Source: a virus
IMG/VR virus record: IMGVR_UViG_3300030329_005813
Location: 62,001-126,000 of that record
Reading direction: 5' to 3' (one strand)
DNA length: 64,000 nucleotides
Below, piece by piece: positions 1-7,378 of this stretch. How positions within the stretch are numbered: the first letter of the stretch is position 1; each line of letters opens with the position of its first letter. The notes beneath the pieces were generated by a model, which saw only the letters and a program-made list of their open reading frames with translations, did no database searches and was not told the DNA's origin. The position numbers were made by a program, and so were the translations under genes.

Positions 1-2077
1 GATTGTCGGAGTATTTTGAGTTTTCTGCCGTATTATTAAAAACATAACTCGCGATTATATCCACCAAATCACCCAAGTAAAAAAAGTTAATTAGCAGAGT
101 AGATGGGTCACCAGGATCATATGAAGATAAAGATGTATAATCTTGCAACGAAGAAGCTACTTCACTAGCTTGCGCTGGTACTTGAGACGGTCCAAAGCCA
201 ATCTTTTCTAGCACACGAGGGGCATATTCAAGCCAACTATTTGCAGCTGCTGTTTTTTCTTGAGAATCTGTTATATAATTGTCTACCTCCCCTACAGGAT
301 CTCCCTCATATCTATTAATGTCCGACACGTTTACTAACCCTTCATCGCTAGCGGGGCGACGTGCATCGCTGAAAAGACTCAATTCTTCTTGGGTTATAGG
401 CAATGAATGTATTAATTTTTTTCCTGCATTGACACCACCGGGTGTTGTAGTCGAGGTGCGATAGCCGGTAGTTACCTTTTCACTCTCAAAACCTTTATAA
501 ATTGTTTCTGGATTCAACAGGGTATCTAACAGGAGAGTACGAGACCTTATCCTCAATTGATCTTTTAAAAGAATCATTTTATCTTTGGTTTTTTTAATTG
601 TTTCTTGCTTGTAAAAACTATCTTCGCATGAACCATTCTTTTTAAATTCATCTAATATATTTTGAAGCGCGGCAAGATCTTGAAAGGTCTGTGTATCAGC
701 TGACCCCATTCCCCCGCCGGATAACAGAATATTTGACTTTGGACTTACTAAAATACCATCCATTCGACCTCTATATTCAATTGATAATTCAAAAGTTCCG
801 TCCTCATTGATTGAAAACTCATGATTTTGTAAAGTCAAAAACAAAGGCACTTGATTAAATCTTAGTGAGTCTATTAAAGCCGGATCGGCGCCTCGGTAAT
901 CGGACCAGCCAACCACTGCTTTAATCTCATAAAATGACGAATCGTACTGACTACTACCGGGGCCACAAGTTTCTCCGTCCGGTTGATCCTGCTCAATATT
1001 GCCTGAGGCCTCTTTTAAGCCCCTATCGGAACGAAAATTGGGCGCCACAATTAAGTCTAAATAAGAATATGTTTCAGCTGTTTCGCCCAATATTGTTTGT
1101 CGATTTCTGATAAGCTCGTCCATACTTTGAAAGTACAACACTAGCTTGGCTGTAATATCATTTTCGATAGTGTCTGGATTTGTTGATATGTAGGCCCAAT
1201 CGAATGATTTTATGCCGACTCCCATTCTTCCCTGGGCGCCCCCGGGTCTTACCTTTGGATCAAGTACGGAAGTATCGGAATCAGACGCCCAATCTCTATC
1301 GGCCTTCGCTTTAGTAATTGTATGATTATAAAATTTAAAAGGTATTTCTCCTTTAACTTCGCCTTCATCGTTATAAATAATTTTATATAGATTTAATTTC
1401 GGCACCAATTCGGCCAATTGGCTTGTTTTTATGTCTAAAAGGCTTTCCGTACCGGGTCTCATTTTTAATTTTGGGATGACTTCAGATGGGTTACCGTCGA
1501 TTAAATGTGTTTTGTTATATGTAAATCGGGGAATAGGATTATTATCTCCAGCAATACTTGCAGGCACCATAGAATTTACATGCAGTGCAGCCAAGATAGT
1601 AAAGTTCCACATCAAATAACATTGCTCTGCCAATCTTGTTCTAGCTGCTAAAGCTTCTGGATCGTCTTGCTCATCTTGGCGATTTTCATCTTCACTGGCT
1701 TTGGCTTGCTGTCTTAGTGTTGCTTGCTTAACGGCCAAATCGTTTGCTTCATCTAAACTTTGATCTTCTAATATAACGCCTGCTGCTATATCTACACTAA
1801 CAGCGGCCTGTTCGGAGCGCGTCAGAAGACCAAATCTTTCCCTGTCTAAAGGGTCATATCCTAACGTTTCGGCCACAGGAGCAAGCCCGGTGGATTCGGC
1901 AATAAAAGCGCCGGCGGCCTTTACATATTCACCCTCTCGATAATAATTGTCTGAGACCGAGGCCGAATCTAAAATTAACGCATCTGTTGATTCAACGGTA
2001 ATCGCTTCGTTTACTTCTCTGGGCGTTTCTGATTTGTCTTCAGTGCCAGCGACAATATTTTCGTCCTCTTTTGCCAT
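1..2077 (-). CDS. Large virion (baseplate-region) protein, C-terminus beyond window
   Basis: An open frame starts at ATG 2077 and runs to the left edge without a stop (692 codons seen), so the protein is truncated here. It begins MAKEDENIV. An acidic, Gln-rich segment lies around residues 120-165, followed by beta-rich sequence containing a stretch similar in texture to tail-hub proteins (VPLFLTLQNHEFSINEDG). No enzyme motif is visible. It starts 11 nt after the LysM/gp53-like gene and is the most downstream member of the tail operon. I infer a large baseplate or hub-associated structural protein; the exact role is not recognisable. Confidence 0.75.
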   Translation of the reverse strand, partial: MAKEDENIVAGTEDKSETPREVNEAITVESTDALILDSASVSDNYYREGEYVKAAGAFIAESTGLAPVAETLGYDPLDRERFGLLTRSEQAAVSVDIAAGVILEDQSLDEANDLAVKQATLRQQAKASEDENRQDEQDDPEALAARTRLAEQCYLMWNFTILAALHVNSMVPASIAGDNNPIPRFTYNKTHLIDGNPSEVIPKLKMRPGTESLLDIKTSQLAELVPKLNLYKIIYNDEGEVKGEIPFKFYNHTITKAKADRDWASDSDTSVLDPKVRPGGAQGRMGVGIKSFDWAYISTNPDTIENDITAKLVLYFQSMDELIRNRQTILGETAETYSYLDLIVAPNFRSDRGLKEASGNIEQDQPDGETCGPGSSQYDSSFYEIKAVVGWSDYRGADPALIDSLRFNQVPLFLTLQNHEFSINEDGTFELSIEYRGRMDGILVSPKSNILLSGGGMGSADTQTFQDLAALQNILDEFKKNGSCEDSFYKQETIKKTKDKMILLKDQLRIRSRTLLLDTLLNPETIYKGFESEKVTTGYRTSTTTPGGVNAGKKLIHSLPITQEELSLFSDARRPASDEGLVNVSDINRYEGDPVGEVDNYITDSQEKTAAANSWLEYAPRVLEKIGFGPSQVPAQASEVASSLQDYTSLSSYDPGDPSTLLINFFYLGDLVDIIASYVFNNTAENSKYSDN

Positions 2078-2088
2078 TTAAATATACC

Positions 2089-2430
2089 TTAATAATACCT
2101 TAGATATTCCAAAACAGTTTGTAGAGGTTTTGGTATAATAATTGTGTCTCCAGTACTCAGCATATTTTCAATCGGTTTTTGATTATACCACGCTATAATC
2201 CACCAATATTTTGCTTCACCATAGTGTTCCGAGGCTAGTTTCCAATAGCGATCTCCAGTTTTCCACGTATGTTTTGTACGAACTAAATTTGTGCGTTCTA
2301 AGGCAGCTGGGTGTCTTAGTCTGGGAGTTTTATATTGATCTATGTGTTTCCGGTCTCTTTTTTCTAGAAACTCTTTATAGATCTTTGAAAAGTTTCTTAC
2401 TACTCTTCTACCTGTATATCTGGATGGCAT
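2089..2430 (-). CDS. Baseplate wedge protein with LysM-like domain (T4 gp53-like)
   Basis: This 113-aa protein has a basic N-terminus. A C-terminal LysM-like module occupies about residues 55-108: HTWKTGDRYWKLASEHYG, a W-W-I-I-A-W-Y-N core, then a G-D-T-I-I-I-P closing motif. T4 gp53 is a baseplate wedge subunit with a LysM-like fold that clamps neighbouring wedges; size, domain and position between tail genes fit that role. LysM in other proteins binds peptidoglycan, so wall contact is an alternative. The gene starts 10 nt downstream of the 272-aa gene and ends 11 nt before the next, consistent with one operon. Confidence 0.7.
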   Translation of the reverse strand: MPSRYTGRRVVRNFSKIYKEFLEKRDRKHIDQYKTPRLRHPAALERTNLVRTKHTWKTGDRYWKLASEHYGEAKYWWIIAWYNQKPIENMLSTGDTIIIPKPLQTVLEYLRYY

Positions 2431-2440
2431 ACTATACTTC

Positions 2441-3259
2441 CTATACGCTACCTAAAGTGCTAAATTTATCGGCATTATCATCTGCATCGGTGGTTGTGGT
2501 GGCTGGTTCGGGAGCTTGATCATCATTAATTTTAGGTGTGGCATATGGCCAAGCATTGCCTGTGCCGTCTGACCATTGAAGTTCGTCTCCGTCTTCAACA
2601 TCGGTCCAGCCCATCGTATGTTCGTGCAAAACATCAAAAGTAAAATTAATATTAATTGTTTTTGGGTACAAAGTGCCAGGAAGATCATAGAATCCGTCAT
2701 CTAGGACTGGAGTGAAGCTAAACCCGTTCATCTTTCCTAGTAATCCGCCTCCTCCCGGGCCTCCGTTTCTTATTAGGTTTGCAAATCTAATTCTCAGCAA
2801 AGGAGCACGAGCAATTGTTAAAGCGTTGTCACTTTCATTACCAGCGTAATAAGGATATAGTTTTCTTGCTAAGATGTTTATTTTGGTCAAGTTGCAGCGA
2901 GCACAATCTAAATCAAATGCCGGTATTGAAAGCGCCACTGCAATTTGTCTGGTAGTGTTTTGAAAAGTATATATATCATCCATTCTGCCATAGACAGGTT
3001 CGCTATTCCAATTGGATGTAAAGCTGTCTGAATAATCCGTTAAGATGGCCTTAAATTTCCAGGTTAGACCGGATGGAAGGTGCTCAATATATAAATAATA
3101 GTCTTTAGCATTAGCATACGCTGTAGTCTGGTCCGTTGCTCCCTGGGTGGCTGAAGCTTTACGTGAGTTTGCAAACTGCGGAAAAAGATCTTCGTACTCT
3201 TCATCGACAGTACGCTCAACCGCTTCAGCGTTAAGAGCTTTTCCCGCTCCTACAGTCAT
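2441..3259 (-). CDS. Tail/baseplate structural protein
   Basis: This 272-aa protein of beta-rich composition has conserved-looking blocks: a FTSNWNSEPVYGRMDDIYTF stretch (about residues 80-99), then IPAFDLDCARCNLTKIN, and near the C-terminus LYPKTININFTFDVLHEH. Acidic, Thr-rich residues form a flexible tail after residue 240. I recognise the general pattern as a tail-tube-like or tube-baseplate junction protein of large T4-like phages (the place of gp48/gp54), but cannot assign which. It lies between the tape measure and the gp53-like gene in the same operon, which supports a baseplate or hub role. Start ATG 3259 follows a GGAGGGTGT ribosome-binding site. Confidence 0.55.
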   Translation of the reverse strand: MTVGAGKALNAEAVERTVDEEYEDLFPQFANSRKASATQGATDQTTAYANAKDYYLYIEHLPSGLTWKFKAILTDYSDSFTSNWNSEPVYGRMDDIYTFQNTTRQIAVALSIPAFDLDCARCNLTKINILARKLYPYYAGNESDNALTIARAPLLRIRFANLIRNGGPGGGGLLGKMNGFSFTPVLDDGFYDLPGTLYPKTININFTFDVLHEHTMGWTDVEDGDELQWSDGTGNAWPYATPKINDDQAPEPATTTTDADDNADKFSTLGSV

Positions 3260-3305
3260 TTAAACACCCTCCAAAATTAAATAGGTTAAAAAAATAAATA
3301 TATCT

Positions 3306-5204
3306 TTATATATCAAAGGCTTTAAGCTTATTGTCGATCCTTTCATCAACATACTGGCCCATCTCTCTTCCATCAAGCAGAAACTTAATATTGTTGACAA
3401 CTTTAACGTTTGATGCTTTAGTTTGACCAGTTGCTGTTGCTGTTGGTCCCAACGTGGCAGTACCTATTTGCGCGACAGACTCATATGCTGCTGCGGAATC
3501 AAACACTGTTTTTAACATAACGCTTTTGGCAACAGGTAACTCAGTTATAGCAGCTGCCAACTGGGAGACTCCAGAGCTGGCTTTTATAAATTGATCACCG
3601 GATAGTTCAGCCAAAGAACCAGTCAGGTCAGACATAGCATATACAAGAAGTGCTATAGCGCCAGTTGCAATCGCAACGCCTGCTCCAATTGCCAACATAA
3701 CAACTGCTAGTGGTCCTAAGGCTGGTGCGGCCGCACCCAATGCGGTAAGCCCCGCTGCAAGGCCCCCACCACCAGCAGCTGCTGCACCAAGGCCAAGACC
3801 AGAAAATACTTTTACAAGTAACATTCCTGCTGCACCAAGACCTAACATTACTCCAATTGTTTTCCGAATTGGTTCGGGCAGGTTATTAACAAGGTCTAAA
3901 ATAAACTTGAAACCTTGCACAACTGGTAGCATTGTTACCGCAAACGCCTTCATTGTTTGGTCTAGTTCTTCCATAACAGAATTAAATTCTCTATTTTGAT
4001 TCGCTAAATCTAAATACTGCTGTTGATTCATTTCGGCCGAGCCGGCTAGGTGATCAAAATTTCCGGCCATCACAAGAGCCAGTTCGCCGGCGTCTTTAAG
4101 GCCCATTGCCGAAGCAATTGCTTGACGCTCATAATACTCCATATCATCAAAGCTTTTTCCAGCATCCAATACTGCACCTTGAAGCATTCGCATACGCTCA
4201 ATAGGATCTGTTGTGGAAACCATCTCTATTGTATTTAAAAATGGTCCTCCCAGAAGGGCGTTTAGTTCACCAACAGATTTAGCTGCCGAATCAAACTGAT
4301 CAAACTGTTCAATAATAGATATAAGTTGACCAAGTTCTATATTGCTTTTGTGAGCCGAGACTGCTAAATCTAGAAATACGTCAACCGACTGATCACCAAA
4401 CTTCATCATTGTGCTGCGATGTTGTTCAAACTGCCCTAATATTTTTGAGGTTGGCAGGCCAGCATCCTGTAAAAAATTAAACATTCCGGCCTGGAGGTTG
4501 CTGGCTGCTTCGGCACTCATATTCATTCCAGCGGTCATTAAGCCCAAGTTTGCACTGAGGTCAAAAGCACCACCAGTAAATTTATCTAGAACCGCGTTTG
4601 TATTTGCTATAGATTCTTGCTGACTAGCACTTAAATCGGTAAATTGTCCAAAGTTATTGGCCAGATCAGTATAAGATTGGCCCACTTGTCCTACCGAAAC
4701 CCCGAGGCCTCGCAGAGCGCTTTCACTGTTGGCCATCTGATCGGCAAATTTACTAGCCATTCCAGTTGATTTATTAAAAGCTACCGTGGCCTCATCTAAA
4801 GCCGTAGTAAGACTCAAGCTTGTTTGAATCATACTTGTCGTTAGGGAGCCAAGTGTATTGACGGCAACACCAGCTGCTGCACTACTTTTTTCTATTTTTC
4901 CTATGGCATCCGAATAAAGAGCAGCACCAACGGAACCCGATTTCCATTTCGAGCTAATACCAGTAAGAGCATCTGAGACTGCTTCTAAAGTGTCTAATAG
5001 GTCTGTATTGGCTTCTGAAACTTTATTAAGGGCTTCCTCTTGTGCTTTAAGCTCTTGATTAAGTCTAAAGCTGGCTTTAGCAAAATCTTCAGCCGACATC
5101 TCAGTTTCATCATAAGTTTCTTTAAGAAGTCGTAGCTCTTTTTGAATTTCTGCTATTCTAGCAAGTCGTTGGATTTCTTGTTCTTTTTTTGGTCCGTTAG
5201 CCAT
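3306..5204 (-). CDS. Tail tape measure protein (short, T4 gp29-sized)
   Basis: This 632-aa protein begins with a charged coiled-coil segment (about residues 1-70, rich in Glu, Lys and Leu heptads). A long Ala/Ser/Asn-rich helical region follows, then a very hydrophobic Gly/Ala-rich stretch at about 430-525 with several potential membrane-spanning helices, and a short polar C-terminus. This architecture and its place downstream of tube and gp26-like genes are typical of tape measure proteins, which set tail length and enter the host envelope. Using the usual rule of about 1.5 Angstrom per residue, 632 aa predicts a tail near 95 nm, close to T4 (gp29, 590 aa). No lysozyme or peptidase domain is evident. 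Confidence 0.75.
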   Translation of the reverse strand: MANGPKKEQEIQRLARIAEIQKELRLLKETYDETEMSAEDFAKASFRLNQELKAQEEALNKVSEANTDLLDTLEAVSDALTGISSKWKSGSVGAALYSDAIGKIEKSSAAAGVAVNTLGSLTTSMIQTSLSLTTALDEATVAFNKSTGMASKFADQMANSESALRGLGVSVGQVGQSYTDLANNFGQFTDLSASQQESIANTNAVLDKFTGGAFDLSANLGLMTAGMNMSAEAASNLQAGMFNFLQDAGLPTSKILGQFEQHRSTMMKFGDQSVDVFLDLAVSAHKSNIELGQLISIIEQFDQFDSAAKSVGELNALLGGPFLNTIEMVSTTDPIERMRMLQGAVLDAGKSFDDMEYYERQAIASAMGLKDAGELALVMAGNFDHLAGSAEMNQQQYLDLANQNREFNSVMEELDQTMKAFAVTMLPVVQGFKFILDLVNNLPEPIRKTIGVMLGLGAAGMLLVKVFSGLGLGAAAAGGGGLAAGLTALGAAAPALGPLAVVMLAIGAGVAIATGAIALLVYAMSDLTGSLAELSGDQFIKASSGVSQLAAAITELPVAKSVMLKTVFDSAAAYESVAQIGTATLGPTATATGQTKASNVKVVNNIKFLLDGREMGQYVDERIDNKLKAFDI

Positions 5205-5214
5205 TTAAACTCTC

Positions 5215-5559
5215 CTATTTAAACGGCCATATGAGACCAGTAACTTTTTCAAAACTTTTAACTGCACTATCAAGTTTTGCTTTGTTTTTATAAGTTCTGG
5301 GATTGTCTAATCCATAATCTCTTGCTGTTTTAATATATTTGGCTTCGCTGCCCAAAGCATTTTGAAAAGATTTAATTTCTCTTGGTGTGCCACGAACTTT
5401 AAGATTCATAGAAATAAAATTTGTACCAAACATATTATCCAATACCAATTTAATTCTTGAACCAAAAGAAGACCAATAATCTTCATTAAGTTTATTTGAC
5501 CTCAGATCTTCGAAATCAATTACTACTTCTTCTAGCTTATCTTCATTAAGGTTTTGCAT
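5215..5559 (-). CDS. Hypothetical small tail-operon protein
   Basis: This 114-aa soluble protein is rich in Asn, Lys and Asp. It carries no recognised motif, signal peptide or membrane segment; a mid-section reading GTPREIKSFQNALGSEAKYI is amphipathic. It lies between the frameshift region and the tape measure gene, ending 10 nt before the latter. A candidate late-promoter motif (5582-5592) and an intrinsic terminator (5608-5631) sit directly upstream, so it appears to begin a separate transcription unit with the tape measure gene. Function unknown; an assembly role in the tail is inferred from position only. Confidence 0.6.
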   Translation of the reverse strand: MQNLNEDKLEEVVIDFEDLRSNKLNEDYWSSFGSRIKLVLDNMFGTNFISMNLKVRGTPREIKSFQNALGSEAKYIKTARDYGLDNPRTYKNKAKLDSAVKSFEKVTGLIWPFK

Positions 5560-5581
5560 TGTAACAGTTCCCCTATCATAT

Positions 5582-5592
5582 GATAAATAGTT
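5582..5592 (-). promoter_or_regulatory. AACTATTTATA-type motif before 114-aa gene
   Basis: The coding strand reads AACTATTTATC, about 22 nt before ATG 5559 and just downstream of a terminator hairpin. It is one of twelve sites of a recurrent gap motif; a promoter role is inferred. Confidence 0.4.
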
Positions 5593-5631
5593 ATCAAAAA
5601 GAAATAAGGCTGAAAGTCTTCACTTTCAGCC
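5593..5631 (-). terminator. Intrinsic terminator after gp26-like/frameshift gene
   Basis: A perfect 9-bp inverted repeat (5623-5631 with 5608-5616, 6-nt loop) is followed on the coding strand by TTATTTCTTTTT. It lies immediately after the stop of the frameshift-accessed reading frame (5633-5635), as expected for a rho-independent terminator of the sheath-tube-gp26 unit. Confidence 0.8.
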
Positions 5632-5632
5632 C

Positions 5633-5869
5633 TTAGCTACCACGTTGTGGTCCGGCCGGTGGGCCGTCGCCAACTTCGTATGTTTGACTGCCCTTGGAGG
5701 CTTTTTCCATTTGTTCTTTTTCTCTTGTTAGTTGGTCGGCCAATCTTTGCAAAAACCATCTTCGGATTGTAACTGGAAGATTATAGGCTTCTGTAAAACT
5801 CCACCCACCGTGATATTTTAATAAAAAGAACTCTTCATAAACGTTTGCTATGTATTCATTGCTTAGGCC
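5633..5869 (-). CDS. Frameshift-accessed 78-codon extension of the gp26-like protein (probable tail chaperone module)
   Basis: An open frame without its own usable start codon overlaps the end of the gp26-like gene. It lies in the +1 (equivalently -2) frame and reads G-L-S-N-E-Y-I-A-N-V then a W-S-F-T-E-A-Y-N-L-P block, ending QRGS before TAA at 5633. In this frame the first in-frame stop upstream is a TGA about 27 nt before the T7 run at 5870-5876, with no ATG or GTG between. The sequence looks protein-like and abuts a terminator. I infer it is translated as a C-terminal extension after ribosomal frameshifting at the T run, as in tail assembly chaperone pairs of many phages. A homopolymer sequencing error joining one 360-aa gene is the main alternative. 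Confidence 0.65.
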   Translation of the reverse strand, partial: GLSNEYIANVYEEFFLLKYHGGWSFTEAYNLPVTIRRWFLQRLADQLTREKEQMEKASKGSQTYEVGDGPPAGPQRGS

Positions 5870-6704
5870 AAAAAAAGTCCGCTGTAAACGGAACGGTCAC
5901 CTCCTGCTCAAATCCACAAGAGCCGCAACTATATGTTTGCGTCATATCTACATTAGGAACAACTTTTTCATAAGCTGTCCTAAGGTATCTAGAATCTCTC
6001 GCTGGTAAGCCGTTAATGAATGTCTGGATGGACTTAGAGTCTGTATGACCGTTAACTGAAACAATTAACATTCTTAATTGATCTGTTAGGCTTGACTCTG
6101 GAAGACCTCTTTTCTTTTTATTGGCAAGATGCTTGGCCAAGTATATCTCATCTTTACTGGTTAGCAATCGCACTTCAACATCCACCTTGGTCTGTGGAAG
6201 TGTAATTAAAAACCGATCATCGGAATGCTTCTTGATGGCAAAGTCTTCCCACTCGTTGCCGGCATATACATTTAGCTTTGACAGATCATATGAAAAGTCT
6301 GAAGTTGTAGTGCAGGCTGGGCAGGTTGTTTTTGTCCTATATTCTTCGCCATATCCTGTAATGCGTGCAGCAACAAGGATTGCGTTTTTATCGCCGATAT
6401 ATAATGTATTTGTATCAATTGAACGATCAACAAATATATTTTGTAGAAAACGCTCAATCGCCAAACCTTTCTTTAAAAGTGTTTTGGACGAAAGAATGTC
6501 TTCATCTTTGGCAGTCATATACCGAATTTCAACTTGGCTTACGCCATGAAGTGGATGTCCTTCGGGATAATACTGACCACCAGTAGGCAATTCAACGAAC
6601 TCTGTTGGCGTTGAAAAAGAAAAAGTAGCCTCCGATGGGCCGGTGGTAGGAACTGGATCAGCGGCTGGACGTGCGCTGAGGCGATCCTGATTATTTCTAC
6701 TCAA
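5856..6704 (-). CDS. T4 gp26-like baseplate/hub protein with zinc-binding cysteines
   Basis: This 282-aa protein resembles the T4 baseplate protein family that includes gp26 (hub assembly): an L-P-T-G-G-Q-Y-Y-P motif near residue 39, then V-E-I-R-Y-M-T-A-K-D-E-D-I-L (58-71). Two Cys pairs, C128-x2-C131 and C260-x2-C263, could bind zinc. The start is TTG at 6704, preceded by AGAGG; the next in-frame ATG would remove the conserved LP motif. It follows the tube gene closely. Its 3' end overlaps a second reading frame through a T7 run, so a shorter and a longer product are likely. Known family role: assembly of the baseplate hub; the exact function here is inferred. Confidence 0.7.
   Translation of the reverse strand: MSRNNQDRLSARPAADPVPTTGPSEATFSFSTPTEFVELPTGGQYYPEGHPLHGVSQVEIRYMTAKDEDILSSKTLLKKGLAIERFLQNIFVDRSIDTNTLYIGDKNAILVAARITGYGEEYRTKTTCPACTTTSDFSYDLSKLNVYAGNEWEDFAIKKHSDDRFLITLPQTKVDVEVRLLTSKDEIYLAKHLANKKKRGLPESSLTDQLRMLIVSVNGHTDSKSIQTFINGLPARDSRYLRTAYEKVVPNVDMTQTYSCGSCGFEQEVTVPFTADFFWPKQ
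5870..5876 (-). other. Candidate programmed-frameshift slippery site (T7)
   Basis: The coding strand reads GAC TTT TTT TGG in the gp26-like frame. A +1 or -2 shift on the seven T residues leads directly into GGC CTA AGC of the 78-codon frame. A -1 shift hits TAA after two codons, so a P2-like -1 event is excluded. Confidence 0.6.
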
Positions 6705-6742
6705 TGTTACCTCTAGTTTTTATAGAATTAAATTATCGCGGA

Positions 6743-7312
6743 TTATCCGGTTGGATTAAGCTTGAAGAAGTCGTTTGTCGGGCCGGCAATACCGCTAGCT
6801 GGGTTCGCCGTAACACAATCAGCCCAATCGTATCGGAAAGTTAATGTAATTTCAACCAAACCATCTTGGTCGTATGCTAGGTCCGAATAGCTTACATTAG
6901 TAATAAAAGCTCCGTTAAGAGTCCAAGATTCTATGACTGCTCCATCAGACTGAATCATCTGAATCACAACACCGCCCAAAGCACTAACAGCGCTAGCTTT
7001 TGAGATAGTGGTGGTCTCTGTAAAGTTTCCAGGCGGTTTATAGCCAGCCCCCTGAATAATTGAAAGAGTGTTGGCTAATGCATCCGGAGAAACCGGGTCG
7101 ACCATAGTAACATCCACTGTGTTCCAGGTGACACGTCCGGGATAGTAAAAAGTATGGTTTAAAAACGCATGCTCTGAATGGTTAATCTCAAAGCTAGGTT
7201 TTTGTGCGCTTTTTGCAAACCACTGGGCTCCATCTGGCAAGTTACCTATAGTGACTAGAAATCTATATTGTCTTTTCGGATCCTGTCCAGTTGAGTCAGT
7301 CCAGAATGGCAT
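6743..7312 (-). CDS. Tail tube protein (T4 gp19-like)
   Basis: This 189-aa protein (T4 gp19 is 163 aa) has a typical tube-protein layout: an N-terminal DPKRQYRFLVTIGNLP strand, then FAKSAQKPSFEINHSEHAFLNHTFYYPGRVTW, and a C-terminal LVEITLTFRYDWADC strand. It polymerises into the inner tube through which DNA leaves the head. It sits directly after the sheath gene, the conserved sheath-tube order. ATG 7312 is preceded by AAGGAG at good spacing and by a gap motif at 7340-7350. I see nothing odd in it apart from its slight extra length. Confidence 0.9.
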   Translation of the reverse strand: MPFWTDSTGQDPKRQYRFLVTIGNLPDGAQWFAKSAQKPSFEINHSEHAFLNHTFYYPGRVTWNTVDVTMVDPVSPDALANTLSIIQGAGYKPPGNFTETTTISKASAVSALGGVVIQMIQSDGAVIESWTLNGAFITNVSYSDLAYDQDGLVEITLTFRYDWADCVTANPASGIAGPTNDFFKLNPTG

Positions 7313-7339
7313 TAGTTGTTACTCCTTACTCTTAGCTAT

Positions 7340-7350
7340 AATAAATAGTG
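7340..7350 (-). promoter_or_regulatory. AACTATTTATA-type motif before tail tube gene
   Basis: The coding strand reads CACTATTTATT, about 27 nt before ATG 7312, in the short gap after the sheath gene. It is one of the recurrent candidate late-promoter sites. Confidence 0.4.
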
Positions 7351-7378
7351 GTGGAGATAGAAAACTACCTCCTTTTAA

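Noticed and set aside
5870-5876. Lambda/P2-type -1 frameshift at the T run
   Set aside because: In the gp26-like phase a -1 slip reads TTG GCC TAA and stops at once; only +1 or -2 reaches the long frame.
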